Part shown: positions 41,240 to 51,057 of the stretch, in pieces
Numbering within the stretch: position 1 is the first letter of the stretch
Layout of the letters: each line of letters opens with the position of its first letter
Assembly: GCA_018238625.1 (NCBI GenBank)
Contig: JABCSY010000012.1
Location: 1-57,139, forward strand
Length of the DNA: 57,139 bases
Source of the DNA: Promethearchaeota archaeon
Lineage (GTDB): Archaea > Asgardarchaeota > Lokiarchaeia > Sigyniarchaeales > SOKP01
Direction of reading: 5' to 3'
Program-made: the position numbers and the translations under genes
Notes under the pieces: model-generated
The model's database searches: none
Told to the model about the DNA's origin: nothing
The model's input: the letters and a program-made list of their open reading frames with translations, nothing else

Positions 41240-43036
41240 ATGGTCAATGTTTTTTTTATTTTAAATATATTCTGTTTTATAATAAATGTAGTTTATTATT
41301 TTTGTAAGAAAAGGGGATTTTCTTTACTAAAATTAAGATATCTTATATTTATTCTTTTTATAGTTGTAATATATTTTCTGTCAATTGATTTACCATTGTT
41401 TTTGATAAAAGACTCGGATTACATATTAGAAAACTTCAATAATTATATCGGAGATATTTTTAATTTTAACATATCTGTAATTTTTCTTTGTTGTTCAATT
41501 ATTTTATATCTATTAAATTGTTTAAAAGTAGATAAATTAATCATGGATTTAGAAGAACCTTCATACCAAACTTCAAAAGGGGGTTCTATTAAAATAGGAA
41601 ATGTCTTGAGGGGAAATTCAAAAAAATATAGCTTTTCCCTTTCAATAAAGGATCTTGAGAAACACATGTTTGTCTGCGGTTCAACAGGCACGGGAAAAAG
41701 TAATTTTCTACAAAATTTTTTAATAAATTTTACGAAGCAATATAAAAAGCCTTTTTTTTTAGTAGAGTTTAAGGGAGAATATCATTTCTTGCAAGACAAA
41801 CTAAAGGACTTATTAATTCTATGGCCAGGAGAAAATTTTTCGATTAATATCTTCGACCCATTGGGCGCAAACCCCATTATCCACGCCGAGAGAATATTTG
41901 ATATCTTAAAAAGTGGACAGTTTTTACATGAGAGTGCAGAATATTCTCCTCAAATGGAAAAAGTATTAATCGATATATTGACAAAAATCTGTGAAAATAA
42001 GGGACTTCAGAGTTGGAAAGGTTTTGAAATTTGTTGTAAAAAATATCTTAACATTAATCAGAATAAAATTCCCATGTTAAAACAAACACTTATCAGTCTA
42101 CAAAATAGGATCAGGAGATTTTCTATAGGTCCGATCAGAGCTGTATTTGAATCAAATTCTAAGATAACGATATCAGAACTTTTTAATAAAAATGTTATTT
42201 TGGATTTAAGTTCAATAATTCGTCTCGGTGGAGAAAAAGAAGATGCTCTTTTTTTTCTAAATATGGTTCTAAAGTATATGTGGGATAAAAATTTAACCAA
42301 GGGGGCCTTTAATTACCAAGGAATAAATCATATTACTATCGTCGAAGACGCTCAATATTTTGCCCCTCAAGACTTGTTAAAAAAGTCAAAATTGACGACC
42401 TATTTAGAAGACATTGCACTTTTACAAAGAGGTACTGGAGAATGTTTAATAACATTAGCTACTCGTCCAAATATCAGTAGAGAAATATTAGCAAATAATG
42501 GCGTTGTTTTAACCTTCAAAAACCATCTTGAAAAAGACGTCATGTGTGAACTTTTAAACTTAGATAATGAAAAAAGAAACTATTTATCACTACTGGATGA
42601 AGGCCAATGTATCATACGTGTAAACTCCATTAAAGAACCATTTTTACTTAAAGTCCCCTATATAAAGCGGCACTTTATAACAGTTTCAGAGATAAATAGA
42701 AAAAATCAGTTGATTTTGGAAAAGAGTGAAAAGAAATTGGATTCAAAAATAGAATTTCAGCAAAAAACTAGTAAACTAAACAAAATTCTGCTTAAGAATG
42801 TTAAAAAAACATTTTCAAAGCATAAATCAATAAAAATTCCGTTGAAAAATAAAGGGAATTTAAGTAAAATTTTACAAACTGGGAAAAAAGAAGAATCCCT
42901 TCTATTAAGTTCTACAAATTTAATAACGGTCAAAAATAGCGAAAAAAATGCGGTTATTATGGTTGAAAAAAAGAACTATGATAAATTTGGTGATTATATT
43001 AATAAATTATACAATGATCAAGAGAAAAATAAATAA
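41240..43036 (+). CDS. Membrane-anchored HerA/VirD4(TraG)-like P-loop ATPase
   Basis: A 598-residue protein. Three hydrophobic segments lie at residues about 4-22, 32-56 and 73-93. The ATPase domain follows, with Walker A FVCGSTGTGKSNFLQ and Walker B ITIVEDAQYF. L-L-Q-R-G-T-G-E-C-L-I-T-L-A-T-R-P-N is the sensor/arginine-finger-like region typical of the HerA-FtsK/VirD4/TraG group. A basic, Lys-rich tail of about 110 residues ends the protein. The layout resembles coupling proteins that pump DNA or protein across a membrane. No conjugation genes, relaxase or nuclease partner are adjacent, so the role is unknown. It is followed by the OLA1-like GTPase gene after 32 nt. Confidence 0.78.
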   Translation: MVNVFFILNIFCFIINVVYYFCKKRGFSLLKLRYLIFILFIVVIYFLSIDLPLFLIKDSDYILENFNNYIGDIFNFNISVIFLCCSIILYLLNCLKVDKLIMDLEEPSYQTSKGGSIKIGNVLRGNSKKYSFSLSIKDLEKHMFVCGSTGTGKSNFLQNFLINFTKQYKKPFFLVEFKGEYHFLQDKLKDLLILWPGENFSINIFDPLGANPIIHAERIFDILKSGQFLHESAEYSPQMEKVLIDILTKICENKGLQSWKGFEICCKKYLNINQNKIPMLKQTLISLQNRIRRFSIGPIRAVFESNSKITISELFNKNVILDLSSIIRLGGEKEDALFFLNMVLKYMWDKNLTKGAFNYQGINHITIVEDAQYFAPQDLLKKSKLTTYLEDIALLQRGTGECLITLATRPNISREILANNGVVLTFKNHLEKDVMCELLNLDNEKRNYLSLLDEGQCIIRVNSIKEPFLLKVPYIKRHFITVSEINRKNQLILEKSEKKLDSKIEFQQKTSKLNKILLKNVKKTFSKHKSIKIPLKNKGNLSKILQTGKKEESLLLSSTNLITVKNSEKNAVIMVEKKNYDKFGDYINKLYNDQEKNK

Positions 43037-43068
43037 ATTTTAAGAAATTGGAATTCTAGTATTAAATA

Positions 43069-44280
43069 ATGAGTTTTTTAATAGGAATTATTGGAAAACC
43101 AAGTGCTGGAAAATCGACTTTCTTAAATGCGGCATGCTTAACAAACGCAAAAGTGAGTGAATTACCTTTTACAACCATTGAACCGAATAAAGGAGTGGCA
43201 TATGTAAAGTTAAAATGTGTTTGTAAAGAATTAAATGTAAACGATAATCCAAAAAATTCTTACTGCGTCTTTGGTAATCGTTATATTCCCATAAATGTGC
43301 TCGATGTTGCAGGTTTAGTTCCTGATGCCCATAAGGGAAAAGGCTTGGGAAATAGATTCCTTAACGATTTAAGCAAAGCAGATATTCTTATCCATATAGT
43401 TGATATTAGCGGTTCTCTCGATAAAAACGGGAAAAGAATAAAAATCGGCGAAAATGACCCTTACGAAGACATTTTATTCCTTGAAAACGAAATTAATCTG
43501 TGGTTTAAACAAATCTTAGAAAGAGAAGATTGGAATAAATTCTTAAAATTGTTTGCCAGGGAAAATAAAAAGTTTGTTGGAGAATTATATAAAAGGCTTT
43601 CAGGAATAAAAGTTAAAAGGCACCAAATTGGATTAGCTTTAAAAAAATCAAATTTAGAAGATAAAAACCCATCATCGTGGTCAGATGATGATCTTTTAAT
43701 TTTTTCGAAAAATTTAAGAGAGCTTTCAAAACCTATTCTTATTTTAGCTAATAAAATTGATAAAGAAAATGGTATGGAAAATTTTGTTGAATTAAAGAAA
43801 AAACTTGATGGAGAAGTAATTCCTTGTAGTGCTTTAGCTGAATATTTTTTAAGAAAATACCACCAAGAAAAAAAGATTGTTTATCTACCCGGCTCAGATA
43901 ATTTTAATATCTTGGGTGATCAAAATTTAAGCCAAAAAGAATTACAGATGCTAAATAAGATGAAAGAGATAATTCTTAACCCGTTTAAAGAAACGGGGAT
44001 TCAAAAAGCGTTAAATTTTGCCGTTTTTAACATTTTAAATCAAATTTGTGTTTACCCCATTTCTGATATTAATAAATATACAGATAACAATGGTAATGTT
44101 CTACCAGATGCTTTCCTCGTCAAAAAAGGTGCTTTATTAAAGAATTTTGTTCGCGATAAAATTCATACTGATTTAGCTGATCATTTTATCTTTGGTATTG
44201 ATGCGAGAACCAAAAAAAGATTAGGAGAAAATTATGAATTAAGACATAATGATGTCATTAAAATTGTATCAGCAAAATAA
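43069..44280 (+). CDS. OLA1/YchF-like Obg-superfamily GTPase with TGS domain
   Basis: A 403-residue translation-associated GTPase. G1 is IGIIGKPSAGKSTFLNA, the switch segment LPFTTIEPNKGVAYV, G3 NVLDVAGLVPDAHKGKGLG, and G4 ILANKID. A helical insertion (about 150-220) precedes G4, and the C-terminal TGS domain is PDAFLVKKGALLKNFV...RHNDVIKIV. The gene is the archaeal Obg-like protein found in nearly all archaea. GKGLGNRFLNDLSKAD is a family hallmark. Confidence 0.93.
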   Translation: MSFLIGIIGKPSAGKSTFLNAACLTNAKVSELPFTTIEPNKGVAYVKLKCVCKELNVNDNPKNSYCVFGNRYIPINVLDVAGLVPDAHKGKGLGNRFLNDLSKADILIHIVDISGSLDKNGKRIKIGENDPYEDILFLENEINLWFKQILEREDWNKFLKLFARENKKFVGELYKRLSGIKVKRHQIGLALKKSNLEDKNPSSWSDDDLLIFSKNLRELSKPILILANKIDKENGMENFVELKKKLDGEVIPCSALAEYFLRKYHQEKKIVYLPGSDNFNILGDQNLSQKELQMLNKMKEIILNPFKETGIQKALNFAVFNILNQICVYPISDINKYTDNNGNVLPDAFLVKKGALLKNFVRDKIHTDLADHFIFGIDARTKKRLGENYELRHNDVIKIVSAK

Positions 44281-44286
44281 AAAGAA

Positions 44287-44445
44287 TCATTCTTGCTTTG
44301 AAGTTAACAAAATATACACTAAAATAACGATTAACAAAATAATCCCCAGGGAAACTAATATGAAATTAAATATTTCTTGCTCTGGATTTAATTCTGCTTG
44401 AAATAGAAATAAAATGACAATTACAAAATAACTTATTAACTTCAT
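44287..44445 (-). CDS. Small two-helix membrane protein
   Basis: A 52-residue open frame on the minus strand. The first hydrophobic stretch is ISYFVIVILFLFQ (about 4-16) and the second FILVSLGIILLIVILVYILL (about 28-47), with the acidic turn ELNPEQE between. A Lys-rich end (TSKQE) follows. Composition is clearly that of a membrane protein, but very small genes cannot be proved from sequence alone. It converges on the OLA1-like gene with 6 nt between stops, and its upstream side faces tRNA-Ala. Confidence 0.5.
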   Translation of the reverse strand: MKLISYFVIVILFLFQAELNPEQEIFNFILVSLGIILLIVILVYILLTSKQE

Positions 44446-44588
44446 AGTCGTTATTCATAGAATATAAAGAATAATTAAAAAAAGTTCTGATTTTACAATT
44501 TAATAAAATAAGTTATTGTCTTATAATAATAAAAATTTGAAAAAGTAAAAGATTTTTGTGTCGCTTTATCGATCTTGCGAGAAAAAAG

Positions 44589-44690
44589 TGGACCTGACGG
44601 GAATTGAACCCGTGACCTCTTGAGTGCAAATCTCGCATCAAGCTAATTGCTAGTTATGTGTCAAGCGATCTGCTACTGATCTACAGGCCC
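44589..44690 (-). tRNA. tRNA-Ala (TGC) with a 30-nt anticodon-loop intron
   Basis: Acceptor GGGCCTG/CAGGTCC contains the G3:U70 pair that identifies alanine tRNA; discriminator A. D-arm GATC/GATC, anticodon stem CTTGA/TCAAG with loop TTTGCAC, anticodon TGC, and T-arm ACGGG-TTCAATT-CCCGT. A 30-nt insert lies 5' of the loop, between the stem and TTTGCAC. It includes a second copy of CTTGA, so the exact splice site is ambiguous. It sits 71 nt downstream of the 16S gene, on the same strand, as in many archaeal rRNA operons. Confidence 0.9.
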
Positions 44691-44761
44691 TTTATGATTT
44701 AAAAAAAAAAGTTTGAAAGTTAATTAATAACTCTTATAAAAAATTCCAAGTAATAAATAAA

Positions 44762-46253
<1,492 letters not shown>

Positions 46254-46378
46254 AATTATCTAAATAAATATTGAGTTAGTCGCAAATTAGTTCTTAAATT
46301 TGGAATTAATTTACTTTTAGGGTTATTAATTTAACTTTCTTCAGTTATAATCGATTAAACTATAACTACATTTTTTAT

Positions 46379-46452
46379 ATCGTATCAATGAATTAACTTT
46401 TCATTTAACGGTTGCATACCGTAATCCAAGCTCACACCGGTAAAGATACGAT
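46379..46452 (-). ncRNA. 74-nt cloverleaf-like structured element upstream of 16S rRNA
   Basis: In an AT-rich gap lies a GC-richer block with ATCGTATC at one end and GATACGAT at the other, a perfect 8-bp closing stem. Inside, on the minus strand, three arms follow: CCGG/TTGG (with G-U pairs), ACGGT-ATGCA-ACCGT and AATGA/TCATT. The size is tRNA-like, but there is no TTCRA loop or D-loop consensus. It lies about 130 nt upstream of the 16S 5' end, in its promoter or leader. Function unknown; it may be a leader RNA, a processed small RNA or a tRNA relic. The rest of the 320-bp gap to the roadblock gene holds nothing else I can name. Confidence 0.4.
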
Positions 46453-46572
46453 TTGTTATAGTAACATATAGGAAGGGTTCATTTTAAATTTTTTTGTTTT
46501 GTTAATTTTACAAATATTCGTAGTTTAAAAATCTGAGTTTTAATTTAAAAATACTAATTTAAAAAAGAAACG

Positions 46573-47589
46573 TTGCGAATTAAAATGGATTTAAGAGAAA
46601 AGATAGGTATTCACCTGGATCAAATAAAACAGTTGAAAGGAGTAGAAAATGTGGTTTTAACTCAAAGAGATGGGAATCCAATTCAGTCAGCTGGAGTTTG
46701 GTTTTCTAAAGATGAAATCTTTAACGTTAGTTCTGCTACAAGTGCTATCTTCAACGTTGGAATACATTTACATCCAAACGATTTAAAATATATCTTAATA
46801 GAAGGAAAGAAAGCAAAAATTTTAATAGCTCCTCTTAATAGTCCGATACATTATTCTTTGAATAGAATTTTGCAAGAGCAAGGAATTCTCAATAATAAAC
46901 ACGAGTTTTTTATAGCAATTACTGCCCAACCAAATACAAACTTAGGGGGGATTTTTTTACAAACTAGCGAATGTTTAAAAAAAATCAAAACGACTCTCAT
47001 TACTTCTGGCGAATCTTTTAAACCACCTTTAGTTCAATTTGATGAACAGCGGATTCAAAGCATAATAAAAGGCTTCAGTGTTAAAGAGAATGAGAATTTT
47101 AATTTCAAAGTGTCGTCTTTTTCGTTAAATTTATCAGAAAATATATCTATGGAGCTAAGAAAAGTTTTAAGCAATTTTTCTATTACAATTCCTGATTTAA
47201 AATACGCATATATTACTATAGAGGGGGGATTTATCGCATCAAAAATTTTGAAAAATGTTAATGATAAGGAAAAAAATTTAGATAATATCTCCGCAATGAG
47301 CTATGCGCTTTTTCAAACAGCAAATAGATGCGCTTGGTTGCTTAAAAAGATGAATGCAGAAAGTATATTGTTAGATTGTGAAAAATCATTTCAATTTATA
47401 CATGGATTGGGAAAAGCAATATTTAGTACTGAGATGGGTAAATCCCGACAAAAGTTAGGTTTGATAAGATTAATTATTCCTCAATTCTCAAACAGAATAC
47501 ATTCTCTTATTAAGAAAGCTTCTGAAATTCAAGATCAAAAGCCCTTTGATATTAAGACTATGCTAGGCGAATTAATTATCAAAGGATAA
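46573..47589 (+). CDS. Tandem roadblock/LC7-domain protein, first gene of GTPase operon
   Basis: A 338-residue protein of two roadblock-like halves. The first (about 4-125) has LREKIGIHLDQIKQLKGVENVVLTQRDGNPI, shortened here to its two key parts, an N-terminal helix and the strand VVLTQRDGNPIQSAG, as in MglB. The second (about 170-330) is more divergent: MELRKVLSNF, KYAYITIEGGFIAS, MSYALFQTANRCAW. The gene is 9 nt upstream of the next gene and two genes upstream of an MglA-like GTPase, so it is a likely GTPase regulator (GAP or scaffold). TTG at 46573 or ATG at 46585 could be the start. Confidence 0.72.
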   Translation: MRIKMDLREKIGIHLDQIKQLKGVENVVLTQRDGNPIQSAGVWFSKDEIFNVSSATSAIFNVGIHLHPNDLKYILIEGKKAKILIAPLNSPIHYSLNRILQEQGILNNKHEFFIAITAQPNTNLGGIFLQTSECLKKIKTTLITSGESFKPPLVQFDEQRIQSIIKGFSVKENENFNFKVSSFSLNLSENISMELRKVLSNFSITIPDLKYAYITIEGGFIASKILKNVNDKEKNLDNISAMSYALFQTANRCAWLLKKMNAESILLDCEKSFQFIHGLGKAIFSTEMGKSRQKLGLIRLIIPQFSNRIHSLIKKASEIQDQKPFDIKTMLGELIIKG

Positions 47590-47598
47590 GGTGAAAAA

Positions 47599-48495
47599 AT
47601 GATTTTTTTTGAGCTATTAGAAAAATTAAAAACAACTGATACAACACTAATTCTTTACACACTCTTAAATAGGATTCCAATTATCGTTTATGGTAATAAC
47701 GCAGAGAAAATCGATGATTTTTTAATAGACTTATCAGAATTGATTCATTTTCGAAAAGAATTTATTTTTTATACGGATTTTATTTCCACCACAGAATATC
47801 ATGACTTAGTAATGAATGAAAATATTGATTACAATACTCAAAAAATATATATACGATGCCCTACAAGCGTTGCTCTCAAAGCTCTGAACCAATTTGAGCG
47901 TTTTAATTCTTGGTTAATTGGAATTGAAATACTTGAGCAAAAAGATAAGATTCGTCAATTTATTAACAGCATTAAAAAAAAAATTAATTATTTTTTGGGC
48001 ATTTCTTTCTTTTCTGACTCATTTTCTATCGAATTAGTGGGTATTAATTGGAAACTACTTGATCTTCAATTTGAACACGGTGTTTTACAAAAAATTACCC
48101 AAGATACTGAGAAAGCCATCATCAAAATGAAAAGAGTTTTATTAGGGAAAATTAAATCTGAAGAAATTGATGAAGATTTAATAGAAATTCTATTAGATTT
48201 TAATAGAGAAAAAGAAGAACTGAAAAAGAATATCCTTAATAAAGAGATCCAAAATTTTTATTCAGGTTCTAAACGAGCATTTTCTATTTTATCCAGGTTA
48301 AACCTGTTAAATAATGTAGAAATAAAAACGCAAATTGGGAGTAAAACTCTTTTAGAAACTATAGATTATGAAGACGCTCCCATTGATAGAATAATATCTT
48401 TTATTAATAAAGAATGGGGGGAAGACTTTTCAGTTTTGATTGAAAATGGTAAAAAAGTCAATGCTTTAGATAGTATGCAATCTTTATGGGGTTAA
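47599..48495 (+). CDS. Unknown protein between roadblock and MglA-like GTPase genes
   Basis: A 298-residue protein not recognised. The N-terminal third alternates helix and strand: FFELLEKLKTTDTTLILYTLL, NRIPIIVYGNNAEKIDDFL, KEFIFYTDFIS. The middle is helical and charged, and the C-terminal part (residues 190-270) looks like a coiled or helical-repeat segment. No P-loop, metal site or membrane helix is visible. The N-terminal I-P-I-I-V-Y-G-x-N pattern could be the remnant of a nucleotide-binding fold. It overlaps the GTPase gene by 10 nt, so the two are translationally coupled. Probably an adaptor or effector of the GTPase. Confidence 0.65.
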   Translation: MIFFELLEKLKTTDTTLILYTLLNRIPIIVYGNNAEKIDDFLIDLSELIHFRKEFIFYTDFISTTEYHDLVMNENIDYNTQKIYIRCPTSVALKALNQFERFNSWLIGIEILEQKDKIRQFINSIKKKINYFLGISFFSDSFSIELVGINWKLLDLQFEHGVLQKITQDTEKAIIKMKRVLLGKIKSEEIDEDLIEILLDFNREKEELKKNILNKEIQNFYSGSKRAFSILSRLNLLNNVEIKTQIGSKTLLETIDYEDAPIDRIISFINKEWGEDFSVLIENGKKVNALDSMQSLWG

Positions 48496-49094
48496 TTAAT
48501 TTGATATATGATTATGAGAAAAAAAATTTACAAGTTAAAATCGTGTATTACGGTCCTGCCATGTCAGGAAAAACAACATCAATAAAACAATTATTTTCTT
48601 ATTTCAACAAAGAAGAAAACCTAAATTCTATTGATAGTACCGTTGGGAGAACTTTATTATTTGATTTTGGTGTTTTACAATTTAAAGGTGCGGAATGGAG
48701 CTTAAAATTTCTTATTTATTCTGCTACCGGGCAAGATTTCTATGCAAGCACTAGACCCGCTACTTTAAACGGTGTTGACGGATTAATTTTTGTTGTTGAT
48801 TCAAGAGCTCAATGTTTACAACATAATTTGAGATCATGGAATGAATTAAAAACTATGTTTAAAAATGAATTTTATAACCTTCCAATTGTTATTTCATTAA
48901 ATAAATACGATATAGAAGGTCCTCAAAAATTAAACGAATACGAGTTTTTAAGTAAAATAAATTTCAATATGTTTAAGTTTATTTCCATTAATAAGACAAT
49001 AGCAATTGAAGGAAAAGGAGTTTTAGATTCTTTTAATAGGGTTATAACTTTTATTTTTCCACAATTGACTTTAAAAATGAGTATAACAAATTAA
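48486..49094 (+). CDS. MglA-like small GTPase
   Basis: A 202-residue small GTPase. G1 is KIVYYGPAMSGKTTSIKQL, with the G-P-x-x-S-G-K-T-T form typical of MglA rather than Ras. The switch region is DSTVGRTLLFDFG, G3 is YSATGQDFYASTRPATLNGVDG, whose G-Q-x-F-Y-x-x-T-R is an MglA signature, and G4 is LNKYD. No lipid-attachment site is visible. With the roadblock protein two genes upstream it resembles bacterial MglA-MglB polarity switches. The coupled unknown protein is an extra component not present in those systems. Confidence 0.85.
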   Translation: MGLINLIYDYEKKNLQVKIVYYGPAMSGKTTSIKQLFSYFNKEENLNSIDSTVGRTLLFDFGVLQFKGAEWSLKFLIYSATGQDFYASTRPATLNGVDGLIFVVDSRAQCLQHNLRSWNELKTMFKNEFYNLPIVISLNKYDIEGPQKLNEYEFLSKINFNMFKFISINKTIAIEGKGVLDSFNRVITFIFPQLTLKMSITN

Positions 49095-49098
49095 TAAT

Positions 49099-49281
49099 TT
49101 ATTTTTCAATTTTTTCATACATATTTTTCGAGAGTCTTCTAATAAAACCTCTATTATGAAATTGCTTTAGTAAATTTCTGACCTTACGTCCTTCTTGAGC
49201 ATCTACTCCTAAAACACTTATTAACTGAAAAATTGAAAATTGGTTAGGTAATTCTTCTTTTATGCTATTATAAATACCCAT
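49099..49281 (-). CDS. Small winged-helix-like protein
   Basis: A 60-residue protein predicted to be three helices with a terminal strand pair: YNSIKEELPNQFSIFQLISVLG, then GRKVRNLLKQFHNRGFIRRLSKN, ending MYEKIEK. The spacing resembles a minimal winged helix such as those in transcription or RNA-processing factors. Length makes it uncertain as a gene. It converges on the MglA-like gene with 4 nt between. Confidence 0.45.
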   Translation of the reverse strand: MGIYNSIKEELPNQFSIFQLISVLGVDAQEGRKVRNLLKQFHNRGFIRRLSKNMYEKIEK

Positions 49282-49631
49282 AACTACTTCAACACTAAAT
49301 ATTATTGGTTTATGTTAGATAAAAGGATCAAGAATTTATATAAATTATTAAATTATGGGAAAATTTATATTTAAGAGATTTTGGTTTTTATAATCCTCAA
49401 AGTAACTATAACATTTCATTCCTAAATTTAATAGGTCATGTATGTTAGTTGTTTTCATTGAATTTTTATAACCTAAGGGAAGTCCTAGTATCCTTTGAAA
49501 TAATAAATTTTATTTAATAATTTAAAAAATAAAACGCATCATACCTATTTAAAAAATGAGAATTTTATCTTTTAATTAAAATGCAATCATTAGCATAATA
49601 ACAATAAAAAATTGAAATTTCGTATCTTTTT
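49282..49631. other. 350-bp intergenic region
   Basis: No convincing gene, tRNA or repeat is visible here. The sequence is very AT-rich. It must contain the promoter of the small winged-helix-like gene and the terminator region of the second GTPase gene. Confidence 0.5.
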
Positions 49632-50312
49632 CTAAAATTCAGGGAGGTCTCTGCTAAAATTATTTCCAACAGGTGCTTTACCATCCCCGTATATTTGATA
49701 TAACCCCGTTCTTCTTGCGCATTCGGTAAAACTACGATAAACATCTATTTTCTTGTCGTATAATGCACATGTTTTGTATATTATGGGATTCCAAATATAT
49801 AATTCATGGTCGGGTTCATACCAAAGTTTTTCTTCCTTGAGAACTTGCTTAAAATCTTCTTCTCCAATAGTTTCACTAAGATCTTGCTTATTTAACATAG
49901 TTATCAAGGGAATTTCTTTAATCAACTTACCCCTTGTAATATTTTTTAATTCTTTTAGGGACTCAATATTATCTTCAAAAAAATGTGTTTGTGAATCAAC
50001 GACAAAAATAACCCCATCTGTACCTTTGAAAATCTTCTTTCTTAAAGGAGAGAACCTGCTCTGCCCCGCAACAGTATAAACATGATAATATACTTTATTC
50101 TGTTTAGTTGATTGAAAAATACCCCTATCAAAATATAATGTTGACCCGCTTGCCATAGAAATTTTAGTTAGATTTCCAGTTGGAGTAATATCTTTTTTTT
50201 GTTCTTTAGTTAACCTATATAATGTGTCTACTATAGTTGTTTTCCCTGATCCACCCATACCCCAATAAAGTAATTTTATGTATATATTATGATCTGCCGT
50301 CCATCGAACCAT
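49632..50312 (-). CDS. Second MglA/Arf-like small GTPase
   Basis: A 226-residue small GTPase. G1 is YIKLLYWGMGGSGKTTIVD, G3 lies in VYTVAGQSRFSPLRKKIFKG, which keeps the A-G-Q Gln, and G4 is MLNKQD. The SG before KTT makes it MglA/Gtr-like, whereas the downstream DGVIFVVDSQ is common to both Arf and MglA. A C-terminal extension of about 60 residues (RSFTECARRTGLYQIYGDG) is unusual and may be a binding surface. It stands alone, transcribed away from the first GTPase operon, 0.5 kb from it. Confidence 0.85.
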   Translation of the reverse strand: MVRWTADHNIYIKLLYWGMGGSGKTTIVDTLYRLTKEQKKDITPTGNLTKISMASGSTLYFDRGIFQSTKQNKVYYHVYTVAGQSRFSPLRKKIFKGTDGVIFVVDSQTHFFEDNIESLKELKNITRGKLIKEIPLITMLNKQDLSETIGEEDFKQVLKEEKLWYEPDHELYIWNPIIYKTCALYDKKIDVYRSFTECARRTGLYQIYGDGKAPVGNNFSRDLPEF

Positions 50313-50571
50313 AGAAAAATCCTCATTGAAGTTTACTATTTAAAAGGCTAATAAAACAAATGATTAAATTATATATAGAAAGATCGCTTTGGTCTTTATA
50401 TAATAATATTATTAAATATTAATATAATTACACATTTATAATTTTATTTTAGTTTTCATTTCTTAGCAATTTAGAAGAGTAGAAATTAAAATGAAAATCA
50501 ATTTCCAATTTAGCCTTTTTTTAATACGATAAACTTCTTTAGATTTTCTTTATTGAATTTCAAAGATTTTT

Positions 50572-50823
50572 CTATAGCTTTATTTGTTCAATCGCAACAA
50601 TATATTTCCCTTGTCTTATATTATAATTACACCATAATATTATTTCATTATATATTTCTCCTTTATAGCCTTCTCGTATAATAAGATTAATAATATCGGA
50701 ATACATAATTTCTCTCTTTCCTTTTATAATAAAGTTTAATTCTTTGAAAATTCTTTTAAGCAAATTACTATGGCTTGAAGTTATTTTTTTTATCTTTTCT
50801 AGTTTGTTTGGAGATTGACTCAT
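50572..50823 (-). CDS. Hypothetical small helical protein
   Basis: An 83-residue protein starting at the ATG at 50823, preceded by GAGGT at good spacing; the open frame extends 14 residues further to an ATG at 50865. It is mainly helical and basic: LEKIKKITSSHSNLLKRIFKEL, then a helix IMYSDIINLIIREGY and a C-terminal strand pair YNIRQGKYIVAIEQI. A winged-helix or DNA-binding role is possible but unsupported. Confidence 0.5.
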   Translation of the reverse strand: MSQSPNKLEKIKKITSSHSNLLKRIFKELNFIIKGKREIMYSDIINLIIREGYKGEIYNEIILWCNYNIRQGKYIVAIEQIKL

Positions 50824-51057
50824 TGAAATACCTCTTTTAAAATGTTTTTTTCTTAATTTAAACAAAACTGAAGCAAAATGTAGTATAAATTAAAAGTTAA
50901 AAATTGCGTTTTTTTTTTTTTACTTCCAACAATCCCTCAGCCCTTCGCTATAGATGTTCTATTCATTTTAATATAAATTTTTTCCAATTGTAAACAACTA
51001 AAATTCTACAAAATCGAGATAAAGGGTTTCTAAATTAATTACATTATAACGATTAAT

